64,000 bases of DNA. It comes from CAVQMC01 sp963713505 (GTDB lineage Bacteria; Bacteroidota; Ignavibacteria; Ignavibacteriales; Ignavibacteriaceae). Shown piece by piece: positions 26,194 through 34,755 of the stretch (position 1 is its first letter; the number at the start of each line of letters is the position of its first letter). The notes below the pieces were generated by a model. It ran no database searches and was not told the DNA's origin. It saw only the letters and a list, made by a program, of their open reading frames with translations. Made by a program: the position numbers and the translations under genes. The stretch is taken from the NCBI GenBank assembly GCA_963713505.1, contig CAVQMC010000027.1, positions 62,001 to 126,000 of the forward strand. The letters run 5' to 3'.

Positions 26194-27723
26194 ATGAACA
26201 AAACCATAAAAAAAATAGGGATCATTCTTGTAATTATTATTCTTCTGCCGGCAATTGTATTTTCCGTTTATGAACTTACCACCCTGAATCAAAGCGAAAA
26301 AGTTTTAAAGAATATTTATAATAATCAGCTGGAGGCTATTTTGTTTTCGGTAAATCAATATTCGGAAGATGTGGCGTCAAGCTGGGCAGGACAATTTAAT
26401 TCCATTTTCTTACAAGAAAATAAAAACGATGGAAAATTAATTTCTAAATTAGATAGTTTAATCAAAAATACTCCCACTGTAAATTCTGTTTTTATTTATA
26501 ATAAAACCAATTTAAAGATCTTTCCTTCAAGCAGTAAAGTTGATTCATCTGTAATTAGAAAAATAATTTCAAATAATCGTGAAAAAATCGATAAACTTTT
26601 TAATTATAAAAAAAGTAATTACAGAAAAATTGAACCAATAACCGACACTGTTTATTCAAAAAACACAATGTTTGTATTTGTTCTGGATAATCTATCTTTG
26701 TGCGGAATTATTTTTAGTCCGGTAACATTTATAAACAGCGTCCTCTCACCTAAAATATCAATGGTGTCGGGCGACGAATTCAATATCACAGTTATAAACA
26801 GTAAATCAAATGTTAAATATTTTTATGATAACCTGACAAATTCCGAAATACAGCAAAAAAGACAATTGTGGCTTTTACCCGAATATTATCTTGGCATATC
26901 ACTGAAAGGCAAAACAATAGAAGGTATTGTTAAAGAAAGAACATTGACCAACTTTATATTAATTATAGCTTTGGTCTTTATTTTAATAATTGGTGTATTC
27001 ATTGTTTTTAGAAATATCAAAAAGGAAGTAGAACTCGCTCAAATTAAATCAGATTTTGTTTCTAATGTATCTCATGAATTAAGAACTCCGTTAGCTCTTA
27101 TAAGTATGTTTGCAGAAACTTTGGAAATGGGAAGGGTTCGAAATGAAGAAAAGAAACAGGAATATTATACCATCATCAGTCAAGAAACCAATAGATTAAG
27201 CAGAATAGTAAATAAGATTTTAAGTTTTTCAAAAATGGAAGCTGGAAAAAGAACATTCAATTTTGAAAAATCAAATTTAAATGATGTAATTAGTAAAGTT
27301 TATGAAACTTATAAATTTCACTTGCAGAATAATGGATTTAAATTTTCCTTGAAAGAAGATAAAACCATTCCTTCTATTAATATTGATCATGAAGCTTTAT
27401 CCGAAGCGGTTATAAATCTTTTAGATAACGCTGTAAAATATAGTGATAATGAAAAGGAGATAATTATAAGCACTGGAAAGCAGAAAGAAAATATTTTTGT
27501 AGAAGTAAGCGATAAAGGTGTTGGAATTTCTTCTGAAGATCAAAAAAAGATTTTTGATAAATTTTATAGAGTTTCCAGCGGATTGGTTCATAATTCTAAA
27601 GGAACAGGTCTTGGATTAACTTTGGTAAAACATATAATTGAAGCACACTCTGGAAGCATTGAACTTAAAAGTGAGCCTGGAAAGGGAAGCAGCTTTAAAC
27701 TACTGTTTCCTATATCTAATTAA
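26194..27723 (+). CDS. Membrane sensor histidine kinase
   Basis: A 509-residue kinase with two membrane segments (about 7-26 and 253-273) around an extracytoplasmic sensor of about 220 residues with no recognised domain. The cytoplasmic part has the H box SNVSHELRTPLAL (His294), the N box AVINLLDNAVKYS, G1 SDKGVGIS, the F box KKIFDKFYRVS and G2 GTGLGLTLVKHIIE. It should phosphorylate itself and pass the phosphate to the regulator encoded 25 bases downstream. The signal is unknown. No PAS or HAMP is apparent, so it differs from classical PhoR despite the Pho-like sites found downstream. Confidence 0.93.
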   Translation: MNKTIKKIGIILVIIILLPAIVFSVYELTTLNQSEKVLKNIYNNQLEAILFSVNQYSEDVASSWAGQFNSIFLQENKNDGKLISKLDSLIKNTPTVNSVFIYNKTNLKIFPSSSKVDSSVIRKIISNNREKIDKLFNYKKSNYRKIEPITDTVYSKNTMFVFVLDNLSLCGIIFSPVTFINSVLSPKISMVSGDEFNITVINSKSNVKYFYDNLTNSEIQQKRQLWLLPEYYLGISLKGKTIEGIVKERTLTNFILIIALVFILIIGVFIVFRNIKKEVELAQIKSDFVSNVSHELRTPLALISMFAETLEMGRVRNEEKKQEYYTIISQETNRLSRIVNKILSFSKMEAGKRTFNFEKSNLNDVISKVYETYKFHLQNNGFKFSLKEDKTIPSINIDHEALSEAVINLLDNAVKYSDNEKEIIISTGKQKENIFVEVSDKGVGISSEDQKKIFDKFYRVSSGLVHNSKGTGLGLTLVKHIIEAHSGSIELKSEPGKGSSFKLLFPISN

Positions 27724-27748
27724 ATTTTAATTAGGGAGAGAATTTAAA

Positions 27749-28438
27749 ATGAGTAAGATATTAATTGTTGAAGATGAACCGAATATGAGAATGGGTTTAA
27801 AAGATAATCTTGAATTCGAAGGATATGATGTTGACTTTGCTGAAGATGGAGAAAATGGATTCAATAAAATAATTGATAATGAATATAACCTCGTTCTTTT
27901 AGATGTAATGCTGCCTAAAATGTCAGGGTTTGATGTTTGCAAAAAAATTAGACAGAAAGGATTAAAAACCCCAATAATTTTATTAACTGCTAAGGGAGAA
28001 GAAATTGATAAAGTGCTCGGACTCGAACTGGGCGCTGATGATTATGTAACTAAACCGTTCAGTTTACGCGAACTTTTAGCAAGAATTAAAGCAGTTTTAA
28101 GAAGGCAGGACAATTTTGTAAAAGAAGATCCCAATAGTAAAGTATTAAAAATTGGAAATTTGGAAATAAATTTTGGAAATTACAGCGCATTTGAGGAGGG
28201 TGCTCCTGTTCAGTTATCTCATAAGGAATTTGAAATTTTAAACTATTTATGGAAGCATAGAAATAATTCGGTCAGCCGCGACAACTTATTATCTGAAATT
28301 TGGGGTTATGATGAAAATCCCACAACTAGAACAGTCGATAACTTTATTTTGAAATTAAGACAAAAAATTGAAAAAGATCCAAATCATCCGCGGATTATAA
28401 TTACTGTTCACGGAATCGGTTACAAATTAATCGATTAA
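27749..28438 (+). CDS. OmpR/PhoB-family response regulator
   Basis: A 229-residue regulator with a receiver domain (1-118) and a winged helix (about 130-229). The acidic pocket is in VEDE, the phospho-acceptor is Asp52 (LLDVMLP), and the switch residues are Thr80 (LLTAK) and Lys102 (VTKPF). The C-terminal part has LSHKEFEILNYLWKH and RTVDNFILKLRQKIE, the DNA-binding form of OmpR/PhoB proteins, which bind direct repeats. ATG 27749 follows GGGAGAG. It pairs with the kinase just upstream. Two similar repeat sites lie before the genes at 28558 and 29800 and are its most likely targets. Confidence 0.95.
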   Translation: MSKILIVEDEPNMRMGLKDNLEFEGYDVDFAEDGENGFNKIIDNEYNLVLLDVMLPKMSGFDVCKKIRQKGLKTPIILLTAKGEEIDKVLGLELGADDYVTKPFSLRELLARIKAVLRRQDNFVKEDPNSKVLKIGNLEINFGNYSAFEEGAPVQLSHKEFEILNYLWKHRNNSVSRDNLLSEIWGYDENPTTRTVDNFILKLRQKIEKDPNHPRIIITVHGIGYKLID

Positions 28439-28470
28439 ATACATTTTTCTATAAAATTTCAAATCCATCA

Positions 28471-28499
28471 TGACAATTTTTTACAATTCTTTACGATGA
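28471..28499 (+). promoter_or_regulatory. Candidate response-regulator operator A
   Basis: Three ACAAT/ACGAT units lie ten bases apart (ACAAT at 28473, ACAAT at 28483, ACGAT at 28493), within TGACAATTTTTTACAATT and TTTACGATGA. The first 18 bases match operator B at 29692 in 16 positions. It starts 32 bases after the regulator gene and about 60 before the 28558 ATG. The ten-base spacing fits tandem binding by OmpR/PhoB-family proteins. Confidence 0.45.
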
Positions 28500-28557
28500 T
28501 ATTATAAAAGTGATGTAACAAAAAGTTATGTTGATTATGGTAAATTGCCAGAAATAA

Positions 28558-29646
28558 ATGAAAAGCTTACTATACATATTGTTTTCTATAATGTTTTTAC
28601 TCATCGGCTGTAATTATGATAACAGTAAATCCGACGTAAACGCCAATATAAATAACTTTGTAGAGGATTGGAAAATAAAAGAAAACCTCGATACAAACTG
28701 GAAATTTTCAATAGGCGATAACCCGGAATGGGCAAAGCCTAATTTTGATGATAAAAACTGGGATGAAATAAAAGTACCTTCTTCATGGGAAAACGAAGGT
28801 TTTCATGGTTATAACGGATATGCATGGTATAGAATAAAAGTAAATATTCCCAAAGAACTTTACGGTAAAATAAATTACTTGTATTTGGGATATGTCGATG
28901 ATGTTGATCAGACATTTTTTAACGGACATTTAATTGGTTCTACCGGACAATTTCCACCCGATTATCAATCCGCTTATAATATTTTCAGAAAATATATAAT
29001 TCCTCCCGATTTAATTAATGAAAATGGTCCGAACGAAATTGCAGTAAGAGTTTACGATGCCGAACTGGAAGGCGGAATTTTAAGAGGCGACATCGGAATT
29101 TATTCATCAACAGATTATTTGAACGCCGATATTCCTTTAGAAGGATATTGGAAATTTCAACTTAGAGATAGTCTGAACTGGAAGAACTTTGATTATAATG
29201 ATAAAAATTGGGATAAAATTTTGGTGCCGGGTTTTTGGGAAAGTCAAGGTTATCCAAATTATGATGGATTCGCCTGGTACAGAAAAACAGTATTTGTTCC
29301 GGAAAAATATGCAGATAAAGATATGGTTTTAGTTATGGGAAAAATTGATGACTTCGATCAGACTTATGTAAACGGACAATTAGTAGGATCAACGGGAGAC
29401 TTTGCAAACGATACCTCGGCTATGGTTTTAGGTAATATTTGGCAGGAATTTAGGGGTTATTACATACCTAAAAATTTACTAAAATTTGGGCAAAAAAATG
29501 TAATTGCCGTTAGAGTTTATGATGGTTACAAAGACGGCGGAATTTATCAAGGGCCTATCGGACTTGTAACCCAGAGTAAATACCGTGATTACTGGAACAT
29601 GAGGAAAAACGGAAAAGGCATTCTTGAAAAACTGCTTGATAAATAA
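28558..29646 (+). CDS. Lipoprotein with two tandem GH2-type sugar-binding (galactose-binding-like) domains
   Basis: A 362-residue lipoprotein; the signal ends LLIGC, giving Cys18. Two repeats follow (about 45-195 and 197-345). Each has WKF, a D(K)NWD strand, VPxxWExxG, AWYR, GxxDDxDQTxxNGxxxGSTG and IAVRVYD. This is the sandwich fold found at the N-terminus of GH2 enzymes, but no catalytic TIM barrel is present. A carbohydrate-binding or surface role is likely; catalysis is not. The gene lies after a two-component pair and has a candidate operator 60 bases upstream. No ribosome site is evident. Possibly the tandem domains bind one polymer at two points. Confidence 0.8.
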   Translation: MKSLLYILFSIMFLLIGCNYDNSKSDVNANINNFVEDWKIKENLDTNWKFSIGDNPEWAKPNFDDKNWDEIKVPSSWENEGFHGYNGYAWYRIKVNIPKELYGKINYLYLGYVDDVDQTFFNGHLIGSTGQFPPDYQSAYNIFRKYIIPPDLINENGPNEIAVRVYDAELEGGILRGDIGIYSSTDYLNADIPLEGYWKFQLRDSLNWKNFDYNDKNWDKILVPGFWESQGYPNYDGFAWYRKTVFVPEKYADKDMVLVMGKIDDFDQTYVNGQLVGSTGDFANDTSAMVLGNIWQEFRGYYIPKNLLKFGQKNVIAVRVYDGYKDGGIYQGPIGLVTQSKYRDYWNMRKNGKGILEKLLDK

Positions 29647-29691
29647 GCATCAATATTTATATTCTTATCTTTTCGAATTAAAATCCTTTCG

Positions 29692-29724
29692 TGACATTTC
29701 TTTACAATTAATTTCTTCACAATG
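29692..29724 (+). promoter_or_regulatory. Candidate response-regulator operator B
   Basis: TGACATTTCTTTACAATT (29692-29709) matches operator A in 16 of 18 positions, and a further CACAATGAC follows at 29718-29726. ACATT and ACAAT are again ten bases apart. It lies about 75 bases before the HEAT-repeat gene start. The TTTACA core resembles repeats bound by PhoP/PhoB-type regulators. Confidence 0.42.
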
Positions 29725-29799
29725 ACAACCGTTACATGCTATCAGAGTAGATTAGCAGTAGAAATTAAGTAAAACATTTATTGACGAAAGGAGAAAAAA

Positions 29800-30231
29800 A
29801 TGAAACACATATCTAAAGCTGCAGTTTTATTAACAATGGTTGTATTGCTAATCTCTTCTTTAGGAAACACCTACGCTCAGGAAAATGTAAATGTTGCAAA
29901 ATATAAATATGCTATTGATAATTTAAAAGCCGGGATTCAATCTGATAATGATGGTGTAAGAAGAAGTTCAATTTATTTGGCAGGAAAATACAGAATTGCA
30001 AGTGTTGTTGGAACTCTGGTTGATCAGTTAAAAGACGAAGAGAATCCTTCTAACAGAATACTTATTGCCTTAGTTCTTTATAGAATCGGCGACAAAGAAG
30101 GAATGAATGCAGTTGAAAGTTTATATAAAACAGATGATAATCAAAAAGTAAGAAAAATGGCTCATGAAATAATTAATGCTTATACAATAACAAACGATCA
30201 AAGCAGAATTATAACTTCAACTGATTTTTAA
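29800..30231 (+). CDS. Exported HEAT-repeat-like protein
   Basis: A 143-residue protein. ATG 29800 follows GAAAGGAGA. The signal peptide ends NTYAQ (residue 27). The mature part has three helix pairs: NLKAGIQSDNDGVRRSSIYLAGKY, VGTLVDQLKDEENPSNRILIALVLYRIGD and GMNAVESLYKTDDNQKVRKMAHEIIN, typical of HEAT repeats with the conserved (V)RR(S)S and Arg positions. Such repeats bind proteins; the partner here is unknown. It has a candidate operator shared with the gene before, which suggests joint control by the regulator at 27749. Confidence 0.78.
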   Translation: MKHISKAAVLLTMVVLLISSLGNTYAQENVNVAKYKYAIDNLKAGIQSDNDGVRRSSIYLAGKYRIASVVGTLVDQLKDEENPSNRILIALVLYRIGDKEGMNAVESLYKTDDNQKVRKMAHEIINAYTITNDQSRIITSTDF

Positions 30232-30253
30232 TAAATATTATGGGGAATAAATA

Positions 30254-30298
30254 ATGAAATCAGAAAAAAATATTCACTTTACCAAAAGCTCCAAATAA
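30254..30298 (+). CDS. 14-codon ORF before the terminator
   Basis: ATG 30254 follows TGGGGAATAA and encodes MKSEKNIHFTKSSK, ending at the base where the terminator stem begins. It is 22 bases after the HEAT-repeat gene. It could be a translated small peptide or chance; nothing else supports it. Confidence 0.2.
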   Translation: MKSEKNIHFTKSSK

Positions 30299-30332
30299 AA
30301 GCCGTCAATAATTTTAGTTGGCGGCTTTTTTC
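30297..30332 (+). terminator. Rho-independent terminator after the HEAT-repeat gene
   Basis: AAGCCGTCAA (30299-30308) pairs with TTGGCGGCTT (30318-30327) with one G-U pair and a nine-base loop; a run of T follows (30326-30331). Confidence 0.83.
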
Positions 30333-30466
30333 CATCAAAAACACCATTTTTGCATATAAAAAACATATTAACTGAATCTCCGTTCAAATAATTATCGAAT
30401 TAGTTTTTTAAATCTGGAACAATTTAAAAGAATTGCATATTTTAAACAAAAAGGGAGGAGGAAACT

Positions 30467-31057
30467 ATGAAACGGGGAATGTTATATTTTGTTTTTGTTC
30501 TATTCTTGTCCGTATATTTTATATCCTGCAGCGAAACCAAAAAAGAAGTATCCAAACAGCAGCAAGAAATGCTTCGCAGTACAGCCGATCATTTTATGTT
30601 TGAATTGAAAGGAGTTCTTGTTCATCAAATGCAGACAAAAGGAATTGTAGCTGCAGTGTCAGTATGTTCCGATACAGCACAAATATTAACCAAAAAATTT
30701 GGTGAATTAAATAATGTTATAATCAAAAGGGTTTCATTTAAAAATAGAAATGCAGCTAACTATCCTGATGCATATGAACAAATGCAGCTGAAAGAATTCC
30801 AATCAATGTACAAACAAGGACTGTTGGATGACAAAAGCGAATTTGCCGATATAATTACGGAAAACGGCAAAGAATATTTACGATACATGAAACCTATTTT
30901 TATTTTGTCGACTTGTTTAAATTGTCATGGAAGTGAAGACGAAATTTCACCGGAAGTAAAAAAGATTCTTGCGGAAAAATATCCTAATGACAAAGCAGTT
31001 GGGTATAAGGATGGTGATTTAAGAGGTGCTGTGTCAATAAAAAGAGTCCTCGATTAA
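30467..31057 (+). CDS. DUF3365 c-type haem lipoprotein
   Basis: A 196-residue lipoprotein. ATG 30467 follows GGGAGGAGG. The signal ends YFISC (Cys21). The mature part is a DUF3365 (Tll0287-like) domain: VAAVSVCSD, RVSFKNRNAANYPDAYE, LRYMKPI, then CLNCHG with the haem motif CLNCH at 150-154, and the end DLRGAVSIKR. The family forms a PAS-like fold holding one c-type haem and is thought to sense redox state or small gases. It sits alone between two operons and is 45 bases before an acyl-CoA synthetase gene, with no evident functional link. Confidence 0.87.
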   Translation: MKRGMLYFVFVLFLSVYFISCSETKKEVSKQQQEMLRSTADHFMFELKGVLVHQMQTKGIVAAVSVCSDTAQILTKKFGELNNVIIKRVSFKNRNAANYPDAYEQMQLKEFQSMYKQGLLDDKSEFADIITENGKEYLRYMKPIFILSTCLNCHGSEDEISPEVKKILAEKYPNDKAVGYKDGDLRGAVSIKRVLD

Positions 31058-31102
31058 TTCAAAATAAATTCGGAAATTCAGTAAAATTAAATAGGTAAAT
31101 CC

Positions 31103-32836
31103 ATGAAAAAAGAACTGAAGTTATTTAAAGTTCCTCATATTAATTCTATACAAGAAATGCTTCTTTATTCAGCTAAAACTTATAAAGATAAGATAGCTTT
31201 GGAAGATTTACTGAATTTTCCAATTCCTAAAGTCACTTATAATCAATTATTAGATAATGTTTTACGGTTTGGAAATGCGTTAAAAAAACTTGGTTTAAAA
31301 GAAAGAGATCATTTAGCAGTTATTAGTGAGAACAGAGTTCAATGGGGAATAACTTATCTAACTTCAATGTGTTTTAATTTTGTTATTGTTCCGATTGATA
31401 AAAACCTTACCACAAATGAAATATTAAATATTATTTATGAATCCGATGCAGAGGCAATAATATTTTCCGAATCATTTGAAGAAATGCTTAAGGAAAAAAG
31501 AAATACTCTGAAGAAATTAAAATATTTCATCAGTATGGATCTGCAGTCTCAATCCGATGGATTTTTTTCAATGGCTGAACTTATTCGTATAACAAACCCT
31601 GTTGAAGAAAAAGATTTACCACAAATAAATCCGGATGAAATGGCTGAGATCATATTCACTTCCGGTTCTTTAGGAAGAGCAAAAGGCGTAATGTTAAGTC
31701 AGAGAAATCTTGCTTCAAATTTAATTAGTATGACAAGTATGATTGAAATGCTGCCGTCCGATAGATTCTTATCTGTGCTGCCGATTCATCATACTTATGA
31801 ATGTACGTGCGGATTTCTTTGTCCTGTTTACTCCGGTGCTTCTGCTCATTATGCAAGATCTTTAAAAACTGTTGTTGACGATCTGCAAAAAGTTCAGCCG
31901 ACTATTCTTCTTGGAGTTCCGCTTCTTTACGAAAAAATGTTTAAGAGAATTTCTAAAGCAATTAATGAAGATAAGTTAAAATCTAAAATAGTACCTCCGC
32001 TTGTAAAAATGACCGGATTGCTGCAAAAGGTAGGGTTAAAAGAAATCAAGAAAAAAATATTTAAAGAAATTCATCATCGTTTCGGCGGAGTAATTAGAAT
32101 TTTTATTGCCGGCGGAGCAGCTCCCGATCCTTTAATTGCGAAAGGATTAAGAGAATTTGGTTTTAATTTTATCCAGGGTTATGGTTTAACAGAAACTTCA
32201 CCAATTTTGGCATTAAATAGACTTGATAATTTTAAGGATGAAGCTGCAGGCATACCGCTGCCCGGGGTTGAATTAAAAATTATCAATCCTGATTCCGATG
32301 GAATTGGAGAGGTATTTGCCAAAGGTCCAAATGTTATGCTGGGATATTATAAAAATGAAAAATTAACACAAGATGCTTTTGAAGATGGATGGTTCAAAAC
32401 AGGAGACCTGGGTTTTATAGATGAAGACGGATTTCTGCATATCAGTGGAAGAAAGAAAAACGTTATCATTGCAAAAAATGGAAAAAATGTTTTTCCGGAA
32501 GAGATCGAAGATATTCTAAACAGAAATCCTTTTATAATGGAATCTTTAGTTTTTGGTGAAAAAAACGAAAAACATGATGAAATAATTGCCGTACAATTAG
32601 TGACTGATGCAGAAGCTTTTATAGAATATTCTGAAGCTAATAATATTCCTATAACTGATGAACTTGTTCATTCGATAATCAGTAAAGTTGTTAAAGATGC
32701 TAATAAGGAACTGACAAATTATAAACAGATTAAAAAATTTTATATAAGAGAAAAAGAATTTGAAAAAACTACAACTCAAAAAATTAAAAGATATCTTGTG
32801 AATAAAGAAAAAGATAGAGAAGAAGTGAAAGAATAA
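31103..32836 (+). CDS. AMP-forming long-chain acyl-CoA synthetase (FadD-like)
   Basis: A 577-residue adenylate-forming enzyme that activates fatty acids with ATP and CoA in the cytoplasm. The phosphate loop is TSGSLGRAKGV (186-196), where most relatives have TSGTTGxPKG; the later motifs are normal: GYGLTETSPI, GEVFAKGPNVMLGYYKN, DGWFKTGDLGFIDEDGFL, SGRKKNVIIAKNGKNVFPEEIE and the C-terminal Lys in TTQKIKRY. Length fits the long-chain group. The chain length preferred cannot be read from sequence. It is convergent with the DedA gene that follows (21 bases apart), with no shared terminator seen. Confidence 0.92.
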   Translation: MKKELKLFKVPHINSIQEMLLYSAKTYKDKIALEDLLNFPIPKVTYNQLLDNVLRFGNALKKLGLKERDHLAVISENRVQWGITYLTSMCFNFVIVPIDKNLTTNEILNIIYESDAEAIIFSESFEEMLKEKRNTLKKLKYFISMDLQSQSDGFFSMAELIRITNPVEEKDLPQINPDEMAEIIFTSGSLGRAKGVMLSQRNLASNLISMTSMIEMLPSDRFLSVLPIHHTYECTCGFLCPVYSGASAHYARSLKTVVDDLQKVQPTILLGVPLLYEKMFKRISKAINEDKLKSKIVPPLVKMTGLLQKVGLKEIKKKIFKEIHHRFGGVIRIFIAGGAAPDPLIAKGLREFGFNFIQGYGLTETSPILALNRLDNFKDEAAGIPLPGVELKIINPDSDGIGEVFAKGPNVMLGYYKNEKLTQDAFEDGWFKTGDLGFIDEDGFLHISGRKKNVIIAKNGKNVFPEEIEDILNRNPFIMESLVFGEKNEKHDEIIAVQLVTDAEAFIEYSEANNIPITDELVHSIISKVVKDANKELTNYKQIKKFYIREKEFEKTTTQKIKRYLVNKEKDREEVKE

Positions 32837-32857
32837 TATTAACAGAAAAAGATCTTA

Positions 32858-33472
32858 TTAATTTTTAAATCCGTTATTAGATTTACTTCTTTTTTTTAAA
32901 TATCTAATAACAAAATAAGTTATTGTTATTAAAAGTATTATTCCTATAATAACAAATGCATGCGCCTGCACTTTACCTATAAATTTTTCCCATTCTTTAC
33001 CGACAAAATAACCTGTAAGTATAAATGTGAGTGTCCATAAAATACCGCCGGTATATGCAAATATTGCAAACTCGTAAAATTTTAGCTTTGATGATCCTGC
33101 TAATAAAGCAGTAACATGGCGGATTCCGGGAATATAATAACCGAAAGTTAAAGTCCATCTTCCGTATTTCTCAAACCAATTATGTGCTTTGTCAATTTTT
33201 TCTTCTGTAAAATGAATGTACTTGCCGTATTTCTTTAATATTAATAAACCAACAGTTCTTCCAACTACATAGCTGACAGTAATTCCGGTAATACTTCCAA
33301 GAAATGCTGTTGTTATTGTGGGAATTAGATGGAGATATCCTTTATTAACCATGTAACCTGCAAAAGCCAATAAAGTCTCATCAGGAATTGGAATGCCAAT
33401 AATACCAAACATCAATAAAATGTAAATTCCTAAATAGCCGTATTTGGTAATTATTATTATTATTGTATGCAT
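32858..33472 (-). CDS. DedA-family membrane protein
   Basis: A 204-residue inner-membrane protein, with ATG at 33472 on the minus strand. The DedA/VTT signature is present: IPIPDETLLAFAGYM at the N-terminus, SYVVGRTVG, FEKYGRWTLTFGYYIPGIRHVTALLAGSS in the centre with its re-entrant loop Arg and Pro, and a basic C-terminus after the last helix. Four to five membrane segments fit. DedA proteins move or flip lipids (undecaprenyl phosphate or phosphatidylethanolamine) and keep the proton gradient healthy. It stands alone, divergent from the MacA-like operon. Confidence 0.9.
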   Translation of the reverse strand: MHTIIIIITKYGYLGIYILLMFGIIGIPIPDETLLAFAGYMVNKGYLHLIPTITTAFLGSITGITVSYVVGRTVGLLILKKYGKYIHFTEEKIDKAHNWFEKYGRWTLTFGYYIPGIRHVTALLAGSSKLKFYEFAIFAYTGGILWTLTFILTGYFVGKEWEKFIGKVQAHAFVIIGIILLITITYFVIRYLKKRSKSNNGFKN

Positions 33473-33693
33473 TTTTTATTATATAGAGCCAAACTTAAAA
33501 AATCATTCTTTTTGTCGATATTATCACGTTTTAGTCGGAAACAAAAAGAAATAAAATAAATTTATATATTTTAAATATGTAAAAGATAATTATATCTAAT
33601 TTTGCTCTCTAATACGGGGATAAATTATTCAAAAGTATAAATCAAATTTATATACTAATTAACTGGAATATACTTAATTCTACAAGGTTTCTT

Positions 33694-34755
33694 ATGAAAA
33701 AAGGATATATCATATTAATTTCAATAGCAGTAATAATATTAATTTTTATTCTTTATCGATCCTTTTTTGTTCATGAAAAAGTGCAGGCTGTAAAAATTGA
33801 AAGGGGAAATTTAACGACGGTGGTTTATGCAACCGGAAGTGTTACTGCAGATTCAATTGCTACTCTTAGAAGCGAAGCCGGTGGAATTGTAACTTATGTA
33901 AAACCAAAAGAAGGTGATATTGTTAGGAATGGAGAACTTCTTTTAAAGACTGATCAAAGCGATCAAAAATTAAAATATGAACAGGCAAAAAACGATATTG
34001 AATCTGCGAAAATTAATTTAAATGATAAAGAAACAAACTTAAAAAGATTAACTGCACTTTATAATTCTAAGAGTATAAGTAAAAAAGAATTTGATGATGC
34101 AAAAAAAGAATATGATCTTGCAAAATTAAAATTAGATCAAAGTCAGCTTGCATTGGATATTTCCAATGAAGCTTTAAGAAAAACAGAAGTAAAAGCACCA
34201 TTTAATGGAAAGATTGTCACTGTTTCTGCAGGCTTGGGTGATAATTTAACACCTAATGCAGAATGTTTTACAATTTTAGCTCCGGCTTCAATATTAATTG
34301 AAGGAGATGTAGATGAGCAGGATGTTTCTAAACTTGAACTTGGTTTGAAAAGCGTTGTAGCTTTTGATGCTTACCCCAATAATAAATTTGATGGTTTTTT
34401 ATATAGGATAGTTCCTAAAACTGATCAAGCAACAAAAACAACTAAAATATATATAAAATTAAAAAATCAGCCGGAAAATCTTTTTGTAGGAATGACAGCT
34501 ACAATAAATGTTGTAGCTGGTGAACAGAAAAATATATTAATCATACCAAGAACAGCAGTAATTCAAAAACAGGAAAATCAATTTGTTTTTGTAATTAATA
34601 AAAATGATAAACTAAAAGAAGAAAAAGTAACGTTGGGAAATTCCGAAGGAAAATATGCTGAACTGAAAAGCGGAAATTTAAGTGAAGGCACAATGATAGT
34701 TGATCAGCCGAAAGATAGTTATAAAGACGGGATGGAAGTAGAAATTAGTAAATGA
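33694..34755 (+). CDS. MacA/HlyD-like periplasmic adaptor of an ABC system
   Basis: A 353-residue adaptor with one N-terminal membrane anchor (5-24). Lipoyl-like halves flank a helical hairpin: VVYATGSVTADSIATLRSEAGGIVTYVKPKEGDIV, then a long coiled coil (about 90-155, heavy in Lys, Leu and Ala), then ALRKTEVKAPFNGKIVTVSAGLGDNL. A barrel and membrane-proximal domain end the protein. Such adaptors join an inner-membrane transporter to an outer-membrane channel. Its stop overlaps the first permease start (ATGA at 34752), so it is part of a four-gene operon. No TolC-like gene is visible nearby. Confidence 0.9.
   Translation: MKKGYIILISIAVIILIFILYRSFFVHEKVQAVKIERGNLTTVVYATGSVTADSIATLRSEAGGIVTYVKPKEGDIVRNGELLLKTDQSDQKLKYEQAKNDIESAKINLNDKETNLKRLTALYNSKSISKKEFDDAKKEYDLAKLKLDQSQLALDISNEALRKTEVKAPFNGKIVTVSAGLGDNLTPNAECFTILAPASILIEGDVDEQDVSKLELGLKSVVAFDAYPNNKFDGFLYRIVPKTDQATKTTKIYIKLKNQPENLFVGMTATINVVAGEQKNILIIPRTAVIQKQENQFVFVINKNDKLKEEKVTLGNSEGKYAELKSGNLSEGTMIVDQPKDSYKDGMEVEISK

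Noticed and set aside
28471..29724. Calling the regulator PhoB and its kinase PhoR because of TTTACA sites
   Set aside because: The kinase lacks PAS and HAMP and no phosphate genes are near, so only a generic OmpR/PhoB-family name is supported.
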